This document shows, piece after piece, positions 8,200 through 15,207 of a stretch of 28,399 nt of DNA. The notes below the pieces were generated by a model. It saw only the letters and a program-made list of their open reading frames with translations. It was not told the origin of the DNA and did no database searches. Location of the stretch: positions 1 through 28,399 of the forward strand of contig JASDRS010000008.1 in NCBI GenBank assembly GCA_041441915.1. The letters run 5' to 3'. This DNA is from UBA10365 sp041441915. Lineage in GTDB: Bacteria; Pseudomonadota; Alphaproteobacteria; Rhodobacterales; Rhodobacteraceae. Position 1 is the first letter of the stretch. Every line of letters begins with the position of its first letter. The position numbers and the translations under genes are program-made.

Positions 8200-8649
8200 G
8201 TGAACCAAACTATATTTCTATTAAACGGCCCTAACCTCAATCTGCTTGGCCTTCGCCAACCCGAGATTTATGGCACTGAAACTTTGGCCGATGTGGAAAG
8301 CCGTGCAAACGCCAAGGCAGCTGCTTTGGCGCTCGGATTGCGTTCCATGCAGTCCAATTACGAAGGCGCTTTGGTCGATATGATACACCAAGCCCGACAA
8401 GAGGCTTCTGGAATCATTATTAATCCAGGCGCTTATTCCCACACATCAATCGCAATTCTAGACGCGCTAAATGCCTATGATGGGCTGGTGTTGGAAGTGC
8501 ATATCTCGAACATTCATAAACGTGAAAACTTTCGCAACTACAGCTATGTCAGCCAGCGCGCTGAGGGTGTGATTGCTGGATTTGGCACACAGGGCTATGA
8601 TTTGGCGCTTGAACGGATGGCGGTGCTTTTGGGTGGGGTGCGGCCTTAG
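8200..8649 (+). CDS. aroQ: 3-dehydroquinate dehydratase, type II
   Basis: A 149-residue type II dehydroquinase, which performs the third step of the shikimate pathway (3-dehydroquinate to 3-dehydroshikimate) and normally assembles as a dodecamer. Family signatures are NGPNLNLLGLRQPEIYG with the catalytic Tyr, QSNYEGALVD, INPGAYSHTSIAILDAL, and EVHISNIHKRENFR with the catalytic His, ending SYVSQRAEGVIAGFGTQGY. The GTG at 8200 is taken as start because it gives the family's standard N-terminus and length. A TTG at 8155 would add 15 residues inside the preceding hairpin. The ligase ATG follows 3 bases after the stop, so the two are probably translated from one message. Confidence 0.95.
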   Translation: MNQTIFLLNGPNLNLLGLRQPEIYGTETLADVESRANAKAAALALGLRSMQSNYEGALVDMIHQARQEASGIIINPGAYSHTSIAILDALNAYDGLVLEVHISNIHKRENFRNYSYVSQRAEGVIAGFGTQGYDLALERMAVLLGGVRP

Positions 8650-8652
8650 GAC

Positions 8653-9867
8653 ATGCGCTTTGCGTGGCACACCAAAGCGTGGGTGTTTTTGCCAGATGGC
8701 ACAGCGCTTTTGCGCCCCGATGTTTATGTAGATTCTGCAAGTTCTACCCCCCTTGCCGATCGCCCAATAGGACCAGCTTTGTTGGCGGCCATCACTGCTG
8801 CAAGCCTAGGGCGCAGTTTTCGCATTGGGCTAAATGGGTCAAACCTTGAGCCGCTTTCAGGGAAGCGCGATGTTTTTGAAACCCAAACGTCAGGATCGAC
8901 AGGCACGCCGCGTGTGATTGTACGACGTCAGCAAAGTTGGCTTACCTCATTTGCCGTGAATGCAAAGCTTTTTGACATTGGTTTTGGCACAAAGGTCGGG
9001 GTTTTGGGGCGGCTTTCGCAGTCACTTTGCCTTTATGCCGCGATTGAGACTTTAAGCCTTGGAGCTGATCTCTATCTACTTGACGGTAAGCGCCCAGATC
9101 GACAGGCGGAATCGCTTTTGCAAAATGAGATTGCGGTGCTTTACGCCACCCCGTCGCAGATGCTGCAAATTATGGCCAGCGCCCCATCCCCCATGCCGGG
9201 TCTTCGCTATCTGGTCATCGGTGGTGGGCGGCTTGATCAAGGGCTTGCCACTCAGTTGGCCGCGCTTTTCCCCAATGCTTTGATACGGCAGTTCTATGGG
9301 GCTGCGGAAACAAGTTTCATTACGCTCTCTGATTGTACCACGCCTCCAAATTCTGTGGGGCGGGCTTATCCAGGTGTTGAAATTATTATCAAAACGTCAG
9401 AAGGCCAGCCCGTCCAATCTGGGAATTTGGGTCAAATCTGGGTCAAAAGCCCCTATCTGGCTGAAAGCTACCTTATGCCCGCTGATCAAGGTGCCATCTG
9501 GAAAAATGGCTATATCAGCGTTGGCGAATGGGGCCGCTTAATCGGCCAAGATTTTTATCTCGAAGGGCGCGGGCAGCGCATGGTCACGGTGGCTGATCAA
9601 AATGTATTTTTAGATGCGGTTGAAGCCTACCTTTGCACCTGCCAAGGTGTGATCCAAGCCTTTGTACTGGCCGAACCCGATTCCAAACGGGGACATATTT
9701 TACGAGCAATTGTGCAAGGTGATGCAACATACGAAGTAGTGATTTTGCAAAAGTTACGACAAGAATATGGCACTCTAAAAGCACCGCGCCGCCTCAGCTT
9801 TCGTGCCGATTGGCCGCTTTTACCGTCGGGCAAGCCCGATGTCGCCACTTTGAGGCAAACGCCATGA
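8653..9867 (+). CDS. AMP-forming acyl-CoA ligase-like protein, short form (YhfT-like context)
   Basis: A 404-residue member of the ANL (acyl-adenylate-forming) superfamily. The ATP-binding loop is TSGSTGTPRVIV near residue 78, the A5 motif is FYGAAETSF near residue 214, GRGQRMVTVADQNVF is the hinge region, and LPSGKPD carries the expected catalytic lysine near the C-terminus. It is roughly 80-150 residues shorter than typical acyl-CoA ligases, the shortage lying before the P-loop. The usual TGD aspartate region reads SVGEWGRL, so the ribose-contacting Asp appears replaced by Glu. It starts 3 bases after aroQ and overlaps the thiolase gene by 4 bases (ATGA), implying coupled translation. The substrate cannot be read from sequence. 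The pairing with a thiolase beside biotin transport genes recalls B. subtilis yhfT. Confidence 0.8.
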   Translation: MRFAWHTKAWVFLPDGTALLRPDVYVDSASSTPLADRPIGPALLAAITAASLGRSFRIGLNGSNLEPLSGKRDVFETQTSGSTGTPRVIVRRQQSWLTSFAVNAKLFDIGFGTKVGVLGRLSQSLCLYAAIETLSLGADLYLLDGKRPDRQAESLLQNEIAVLYATPSQMLQIMASAPSPMPGLRYLVIGGGRLDQGLATQLAALFPNALIRQFYGAAETSFITLSDCTTPPNSVGRAYPGVEIIIKTSEGQPVQSGNLGQIWVKSPYLAESYLMPADQGAIWKNGYISVGEWGRLIGQDFYLEGRGQRMVTVADQNVFLDAVEAYLCTCQGVIQAFVLAEPDSKRGHILRAIVQGDATYEVVILQKLRQEYGTLKAPRRLSFRADWPLLPSGKPDVATLRQTP

Positions 9868-10985
9868 GCGAGGTTTTCATCCTATCGGGGCGCCGCTCGG
9901 CGGTCATGCCCAAAAATGGAGCCTTTAGTGCTTTAAATCTGCAAGAGCTTGCCGCTCCTGTAATCGAAGCAGCACTCAAAAATGCGGGGCTTGAGGCGGA
10001 CGAAGTTGATGAGTTGATCCTATCAAACGCTCTGGGCGCGGGCGGTAACCCAGCGCGAATTTGCGCTTTGGCGGGGGGTTTATCTGACCTTGTTGCTGGC
10101 TTAAGCATTGATAGGCAATGTGCGGGAGGGCTTGATGCTTTGCTGATTGGGCGGGCGCTGATTGCATCGGGCGAGGCCCAAGTGGTTGTGGCAGGTGGAG
10201 TTGAAAGCTATTCGCGCAGACCCCTGCGCGCGCGTACCTTTTCCGATGGACGCCCTCCCGAGACCTATCTACGCCCCGCCTTTACTCCGTGGCCTGACAG
10301 CGATCCCGATATGAATGAAGCAGCCGAGCAGGTGGCGCAAAGCCTTGAGATCAGCCGCACTGCGCAAGATCTTTGGGCCGGCCAAAGTCACGCCAAGGCA
10401 CTGGCCCGCGCCAAACATGGCTGGCCCGAGATTGTACCTATTTTGGGCGCGATAACCGACGGCTTTAGCCGTAATTTAACCCCAGATATTTTGGCTCGAG
10501 CGCCAGTGCTTTGTGGGTCAATTACAGCTGCCAACTGCGCAGTTGAGGCTGATGGAGCGGGTTTTGTGGTGCTGGCGTCGAAGGAACTGGCGGCAAAACA
10601 AGCGCGGAGCGGTCATTGTGGCCCCTTAGGCCCGATGCGCATCATTTCTGGCGCAACGTTGGGTGGTGACCCAAGTGCCCCTGCCTTGGCTCCCATCGAG
10701 GCGATGCGGCGCGCCTTGGCTCGGGCTTGCCTCACGATCGAGAACATACATCAGGCTGAGGTGATGGAGGCCTACGCTGCTCAAACTATCGCCTGTACAT
10801 CTGCCTTTGGGCTTGATCCAGCACTCGTAAACTGCGGGGGTGGCGGCTTGGCAAGGGGTCATCCAATCGGGGCATCGGGGGCAATTTTGGCGGTCAGGAT
10901 GTTCCATGACTTAGTCCAAGGCCAAGGCTTGGCCAGCATTGCGGCGGCTGGAGGCTTGGCGTCGGCTGTTATATTTGCTCGCTAG
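9864..10985 (+). CDS. Thiolase-like protein lacking the C-terminal catalytic cysteine
   Basis: A 373-residue thiolase-fold protein. The nucleophilic Cys86 is present in DRQCAGGLDAL, and His333 in RGHPIGASGA. The NEAF motif reads MEAYAAQ. The second catalytic cysteine of degradative and biosynthetic thiolases (CxGGG near the C-terminus) is missing: the region reads SIAAAGG, with Ala at about position 360. The usual Claisen or thiolysis proton-transfer chemistry may therefore be altered. The start at 9864 overlaps the ligase stop (ATGA) and is preferred over an in-frame upstream start. Its stop shares the four bases CTAG with the convergent nitroreductase stop. With the ligase it resembles the yhfS-yhfT pair linked to bioY in B. 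subtilis; substrate unknown. Confidence 0.85.
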   Translation: MSEVFILSGRRSAVMPKNGAFSALNLQELAAPVIEAALKNAGLEADEVDELILSNALGAGGNPARICALAGGLSDLVAGLSIDRQCAGGLDALLIGRALIASGEAQVVVAGGVESYSRRPLRARTFSDGRPPETYLRPAFTPWPDSDPDMNEAAEQVAQSLEISRTAQDLWAGQSHAKALARAKHGWPEIVPILGAITDGFSRNLTPDILARAPVLCGSITAANCAVEADGAGFVVLASKELAAKQARSGHCGPLGPMRIISGATLGGDPSAPALAPIEAMRRALARACLTIENIHQAEVMEAYAAQTIACTSAFGLDPALVNCGGGGLARGHPIGASGAILAVRMFHDLVQGQGLASIAAAGGLASAVIFAR

Positions 10986-11671
10986 GGGTTAGGTTCATCA
11001 TCGAAGCCATTCATCTTCAAATAATGAGAAAAATCAACTCGACCCGTACGCCATTGGTTTGCGGGGGCGGTCTTGTTTTCATAGCCCAAGGCCATGCCAC
11101 AAATCACCATTTGGTCTTTGGGTATGTTAAGGTTTTCTTGCACTACATCGGCGTGATTAGCTAAGGCTCCAATACCACACGTCGCAAGTCCAGTAGCCGT
11201 TGCTGCCAAACAAAAATGCGAAAGAGCCATGCCAAGATCCAAAAATGCACCTGCGCCCATCGACCTGTCAAGCGTGATAACAATGCCCACGGGCGCGTCA
11301 AAAAACTGATAGTTGCGGTCAAACTGTGTGTTGCGACCCGTGCGATCGGCGCGGTTAATTCCCAAGGCGTTATAAAGCCCATAGCCCGCAGTACGTTGGC
11401 GTTCTTTAAGCTGTTTGGGCATCTGTTTCGGAAACCAATCATATTCTGAAACCGGAGCGCGCCCAAAAGCACGGGCCTTTAGTATTGCACCGCATAAATC
11501 TTGTAAGGGTGTGCCAGTTAGGGCCCAGAAATGCCCCGGCTGCAAATTTCCTCCTGAAGGAGCCAGTCTTGCAACTTCAATCAATTGCTGAACGGTATTT
11601 TTTGCAACAGCTTGGGGTAAAAATGCACGCACGGATGCGCGCGCTTGGGCCAGTTTCTCGAAATCTATCAT
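10982..11671 (-). CDS. Nitroreductase-family FMN oxidoreductase
   Basis: A 229-residue nitroreductase-fold flavoprotein. FMN-contact segments are visible: RASVRAFL near the N-terminus, APSGGNLQPGHFWAL around residues 37-51, FLDLGMALSHFCLAATATGL in the dimer core, then GIGAL and VICGMALGYEN. The WRTGRVDF tail fits NADH- or NADPH-dependent nitroreductases acting on quinones, flavins or nitroaromatics; the native substrate is unknown. Its ATG overlaps the bioY stop by 4 bases, so it is the last gene of the bioM-bioN-bioY unit and translationally coupled to it. Its own stop overlaps that of the convergent thiolase. A BluB-type enzyme is less likely from the motifs. Confidence 0.85.
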   Translation of the reverse strand: MIDFEKLAQARASVRAFLPQAVAKNTVQQLIEVARLAPSGGNLQPGHFWALTGTPLQDLCGAILKARAFGRAPVSEYDWFPKQMPKQLKERQRTAGYGLYNALGINRADRTGRNTQFDRNYQFFDAPVGIVITLDRSMGAGAFLDLGMALSHFCLAATATGLATCGIGALANHADVVQENLNIPKDQMVICGMALGYENKTAPANQWRTGRVDFSHYLKMNGFDDEPNP

Positions 11672-12210
11672 GCGCGTGACATTATAGCCATGGGGCGCAG
11701 GCGTGCGATCGAGTGGGTCACGATTCCCGCCAAAAGGGCTTTGATTGCATCACCCACCAGATAGGGTAGGGCGAGCGGTGCTGCCTCCGTCCAACTCTTG
11801 CCTAAAATAATGGCCATGCCTGTGATTCCGAAAGCGTAAAGCACCAAAACTCCACCCAAAATCGCACCCATAATGGCTGCCCAAAACAAGGGAAATCGCC
11901 TTTGTGATGTGACCCATCCTGCGACAAAGGCAGCCACTGGAAATCCTATTAAAAACCCGACTGAGGGGCTTTGAAACACACCAAGGCCACCGCGGCCACC
12001 TGCCAATAGTGGGAAGCCCATCGCAACCAACAGCAAAAACACCAAAACCGCCAAAGCGCCGCGCTTGGCCCCAAGTACGGTGCCGGACAACATCACGCCC
12101 AAAGACTGTGCAGTAATAGGCACGCCTGACAAGAGCGCAAATTGTGGTGCTAGCCCCAAGGCCGCGATCAGAGCAGCAAAAAGGGAAATGTAGGTCACTT
12201 GTCTTTCCAT
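11668..12210 (-). CDS. bioY: Biotin transporter substrate-binding S component
   Basis: A 180-residue, six-helix membrane protein of the BioY family, the biotin-binding subunit of an ECF-type importer. Typical features are the N-terminal helix ISLFAALIAALGL, then VPITAQSLGVMLSGTVLG, the loop LLAGGRGGLGVFQSPSVGFL, and YLVGDAIKALLAGI near the C-terminus. BioY can work alone at high copy or together with BioM and BioN, which are encoded just upstream in the same direction. It overlaps bioN by 16 bases and the nitroreductase by 4. I searched for a TTATnnATAA-type BioR operator ahead of the operon and found none. Confidence 0.95.
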   Translation of the reverse strand: MERQVTYISLFAALIAALGLAPQFALLSGVPITAQSLGVMLSGTVLGAKRGALAVLVFLLLVAMGFPLLAGGRGGLGVFQSPSVGFLIGFPVAAFVAGWVTSQRRFPLFWAAIMGAILGGVLVLYAFGITGMAIILGKSWTEAAPLALPYLVGDAIKALLAGIVTHSIARLRPMAIMSRA

Positions 12211-12818
12211 AAGTCTTTCCCAATAAATCCACCACGCGCGCGCAAGGCTAAGGCCACATGATCGGCGTCATCCAATGCTGCCAAAGTCAAAGGCAATATA
12301 AGCTGCCAAGAAGGCGCCCTGTGCGATCTGGCCCGCCACGCTTGCCGTAAAAGTCCTGCTTTGTCCAGTAACACAGGCGTAAATCTGATCACCAAGGCCA
12401 GCGTTAGGGCCAAGATGCGTGGCGACAGTCCGACCATGTGTAACGGTGCAAAAAGTTTTTCGATCGCCGCCAACAAAGCGTCAAATCGGCTGGTTAGAGT
12501 TACAATATTGGCTAGAGCCACCATCGCTACCATTTTTCCAGCCAAAATTGCTCCAACAAGTTTCGTGTATGAAAAGCAATGCCAAAGCGCAAGTAAAAGC
12601 AAAAATGGCCACAGTGGGCGCAGCAAAAGTAAGCCCTGGCGTGCGAAGCTCCAACCTTGGGCCAGATAAAGTATGCTCACTCCGCCCAAGCCCAATACCA
12701 CCAAGGGCCAGCCCTGCACAAAGGCTACCCACAGGCTAAAACCCGCCAGCACCAAAAGCTTGGGTCCCACAGGCACTGCATGAAGTGCGGTTTTAAAGTC
12801 TGAGGTCAGTGTCAGCAT
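12195..12818 (-). CDS. bioN: Biotin ECF transporter transmembrane T component
   Basis: A 207-residue CbiQ/EcfT-type membrane protein that couples ATP hydrolysis by BioM to BioY. Hydrophobic helices include LLVLAGFSLWVAFVQGWPLV, and ILALTLALVIRFTPVLL lies ahead of the two cytoplasmic coupling helices. Each of these carries the diagnostic Ala-Arg-x motif: RAWRARSHR and ALALRARGG. The start is put at the ATG at 12816-12818 (MLTLTSDFK), with AGGTGA just ahead; an in-frame ATG 33 bases upstream would lengthen the overlap with bioM. As placed, bioM and bioN overlap by 26 bases and bioN and bioY by 16, so the three are cotranslated. Confidence 0.93.
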   Translation of the reverse strand: MLTLTSDFKTALHAVPVGPKLLVLAGFSLWVAFVQGWPLVVLGLGGVSILYLAQGWSFARQGLLLLRPLWPFLLLLALWHCFSYTKLVGAILAGKMVAMVALANIVTLTSRFDALLAAIEKLFAPLHMVGLSPRILALTLALVIRFTPVLLDKAGLLRQAWRARSHRAPSWQLILPLTLAALDDADHVALALRARGGFIGKDLWKDK

Positions 12819-13530
12819 CTTCACCTGCCAAGCGAGCCATTTCTGCGTCATATGCTTTGATCACCATTTGGGGTGGTCCGTCTGCCTTCACAAGCCCCGC
12901 CTCGATCCAGATTACGCGGTCGTATCTGGCCAATATCTTTTGGTCATGGCTGATGGTGATTAGCCTTTGTGGCGCTTGGTTTAGTCGTGCCATCAGGCGT
13001 GCTGCGGTAGGCAGATCTAATCCGCTTAAGGGTTCATCCAATAAAACTGTTCGCGGCTCCATCGCTAAAACTGCCATCAGACATAGATATTGCCGCTGTC
13101 CTTGGCTTAGGGCCGCAACCGAGCGGCCAGCCCAATCGGCGCGCCCTTCGCGTTCTAATAACGCATTTACCGCCCCTTTTGGGTCTTTATGGCCCAATTG
13201 TTTCAAGCCAAAGGCCAGTTCTTCATCCACGGTAGGAAAAATAATTTGGCGATCAGGATTTTGAAACAGTACACCAACAGCACGCAGCGCACGGCTGCGG
13301 TCTTTGGCGGGATCAAATCCTTCGAGCAAAACCTGCCCCGCGCTGGGCGTGATCAGGCCTGCGAGCAAGGCTAACAATGTTGATTTTCCTGATCCATTGC
13401 GGCCAATTATACCAATGCGGCTTTCATGTAGCGTAAGCGAGATAGGCCCCAATATCAAATGTGTGCCAAAACTGACGCAGGCATTTGTCACAACGGGGCC
13501 AGACTTGGCTAAAAGGTCGAAAGATGTCAT
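12793..13530 (-). CDS. bioM: Biotin ECF transporter ATPase
   Basis: A 245-residue ABC-type ATPase that powers biotin uptake. All nucleotide-binding motifs are intact: Walker A GRNGSGKST near residue 43, Q-loop FQNPDRQIIFPTVDEEL (the extended form typical of ECF ATPases), signature ALSQGQRQY, Walker B TVLLDEPLSGLD and H-switch ISHD. The start at 13528-13530 (MTSFDLLAKSG) is preceded by ATAGGC and matches the family. A TTG at 13584 would add 18 residues that resemble no ABC domain. The unit lies 77 bases downstream of gabT on the same strand. No terminator is visible in that gap, so partial read-through from gabT is possible. Confidence 0.95.
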   Translation of the reverse strand: MTSFDLLAKSGPVVTNACVSFGTHLILGPISLTLHESRIGIIGRNGSGKSTLLALLAGLITPSAGQVLLEGFDPAKDRSRALRAVGVLFQNPDRQIIFPTVDEELAFGLKQLGHKDPKGAVNALLEREGRADWAGRSVAALSQGQRQYLCLMAVLAMEPRTVLLDEPLSGLDLPTAARLMARLNQAPQRLITISHDQKILARYDRVIWIEAGLVKADGPPQMVIKAYDAEMARLAGEDADTDLRL

Positions 13531-13607
13531 CTTCAGCCTATGTTTGCAGTTCAAAACGATAGATTCGTCGGCCCCAAAGCGCAACCTGATCTATCGTCCA
13601 CGTTAGA

Positions 13608-14885
13608 TTATACACTGCGCGCAGCCGCAACGGCACGTTCCAAAATATTTAGTGCTTCTGTGAAGTGCTCGTCAGTAATTGTGATGGGGGCTAAAAATCT
13701 GATGACATTCCCATAGACGCCGCATGTTAGTAAAATTAGGCCCATTTCTTGCGCCTTGCCGCGTACAAGATTGGTAAAATTAGCGTCTGGCGCTTTAGAA
13801 GAAGGATTGGCGAATTCAACTGCCACCATGAAACCTGGGCCTCGAACATCAATTATTTCAGGCGTTGTGGCGCGAATGGCTTCAAGCTTTTGTTTTAAGC
13901 GTGACCCAAGTTCATTGGCGCGCCCACACAGACCTTCCTCTTCAATGACGTCTAAAACCGCATTGGCGGCTGCAATTCCCAACGGATTACCGCCATATGT
14001 GCCACCCAAGCCGCCTGGATGGGCTGCGTCCATCAGTTCTGCGCGACCAGTCAGGGCGGCCAAGGGCAAGCCGCCGGCTAAGCCCTTGGCCATAGTGGTG
14101 ATATCAGCCACAACATCATAGGCATGCATGGCGAACAGTGTACCAGTACGGGCAAAGCCAGTTTGCACCTCGTCTGCTATCATGATGATGCCATGTTCAT
14201 TGCAAAGATTGCGAATGGCGCGCACCAGATCCGCAGGGGCAGGGTAGAAGCCACCCTCGCCTTGCACAGGTTCAAAAATGATTGCGGCAACTCGACCCGG
14301 ATCCAGGTCAGATTTGAATAATTTGGTCATGCCAGCAAGGGCATCGGTAGTTGAAATCCCATGAACATCTTGTGGGAAAGGCACGTGCCAAACATCTGGC
14401 ATCATGGCGCCGAAGCCCTTTTTATACGGTTCGACCTTACCTGTGAGTGACATGCCCATAAACGTGCGTCCATGAAAGGCGCCGCCAAAAGCGATCACGG
14501 CAGGGCGCCCGGTTGAAATGCGAGCAATTTTAATCGCATTTTCTACGGCCTCTGCTCCAGTTGTTACGAAAACGGTTTTCTTAGGAAAATTGCCCGGCAC
14601 AGCTGCATTTAACCGTTCGGCTAAACGTATGTAGGGCTCATAGGGTAGGACTTGGTGGCAGGTATGGGTGAATTTGCTCATCTGTGCTGTTACGGCTGCC
14701 ATTACTTTTGGGTGGCAATGGCCAGTATTAACCACAGCAATGCCTGCGGCGAAGTCAATATAGCGGTTGCCCTCAACATCCCAGACTTCGGCATTGAGCG
14801 CGTGATCAACATAGATCTGCGTCACTACCCCAACGCCTCTAGCAATAGCATCAGTGCGTCTTATGGCAATATCTTTGTTCAACAT
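13608..14885 (-). CDS. gabT: 4-aminobutyrate aminotransferase
   Basis: A 425-residue class III PLP aminotransferase, about the same length as E. coli GabT. It transfers the amino group of 4-aminobutyrate to 2-oxoglutarate, giving succinate semialdehyde. Motifs are DFAAGIAVVNTGHCHPKV, the PLP-phosphate site TGAEAVENAIKIA, FGGAFHGRT, IFEPVQGEGGF, IADEVQTGFARTGTLFA and the PLP lysine at residue 267 (TTMAKGLAGG). The start is fixed by AAGGAGG 8 bases upstream. No succinate-semialdehyde dehydrogenase is next to it. Related omega-amino acid transaminases, such as 5-aminovalerate transaminase, share these motifs, so substrate range is not certain. Two palindromes lie directly upstream. Confidence 0.92.
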   Translation of the reverse strand: MLNKDIAIRRTDAIARGVGVVTQIYVDHALNAEVWDVEGNRYIDFAAGIAVVNTGHCHPKVMAAVTAQMSKFTHTCHQVLPYEPYIRLAERLNAAVPGNFPKKTVFVTTGAEAVENAIKIARISTGRPAVIAFGGAFHGRTFMGMSLTGKVEPYKKGFGAMMPDVWHVPFPQDVHGISTTDALAGMTKLFKSDLDPGRVAAIIFEPVQGEGGFYPAPADLVRAIRNLCNEHGIIMIADEVQTGFARTGTLFAMHAYDVVADITTMAKGLAGGLPLAALTGRAELMDAAHPGGLGGTYGGNPLGIAAANAVLDVIEEEGLCGRANELGSRLKQKLEAIRATTPEIIDVRGPGFMVAVEFANPSSKAPDANFTNLVRGKAQEMGLILLTCGVYGNVIRFLAPITITDEHFTEALNILERAVAAARSV

Positions 14886-14914
14886 TGTGCGGCCCTCCTT
14901 GTCTGATTTTAAGA

Positions 14915-14947
14915 TATTTGACCAAATACTTTCAGGATTTAAATCCT
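14915..14947. promoter_or_regulatory. Two adjacent palindromes upstream of gabT
   Basis: TATTTG-AC-CAAATA (14915-14928) and the perfect 14-base palindrome AGGATTTAAATCCT (14934-14947) lie 30-62 bases upstream of the gabT ATG. Their centres are 19 bases apart. They sit where a promoter or operator for gabT is expected. No regulator family is assigned. The rest of the 322-base gap to topA (14886-15207) is A/T-rich with poly-A runs at 14965-14982. A TTGACA at 15141-15146 might be a -35 for topA, but no good -10 follows it. Confidence 0.45.
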
Positions 14948-15207
14948 ATTGTGCTTAGACCTAAAAAATAAAGAAAAAAACAAAATTGTGTAAGAGTTTC
15001 GTGTGAAGAACTGCTTTCCCAACCGTTAACCTTGGCGGCTTGAGATGAAGGGAATATGTCTATACCATAAAGCAGCAGCCATTTAGTAAAATTTAAAAAA
15101 ATAGCAAATTAGAAAGTTTGGGCCCCCTAATTTTGGTGCATTGACAAGTGGGCCGCTTCAAAGCCATCTTGCCGCGAGACATAGTCGGGTGGTGCAAAGG
15201 AGTTTTT

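Noticed and set aside
13531..13607. BioR operator ahead of bioM
   Set aside because: No TTATnnATAA-like palindrome is present; the nearest string (GATCTATC) matches too poorly.
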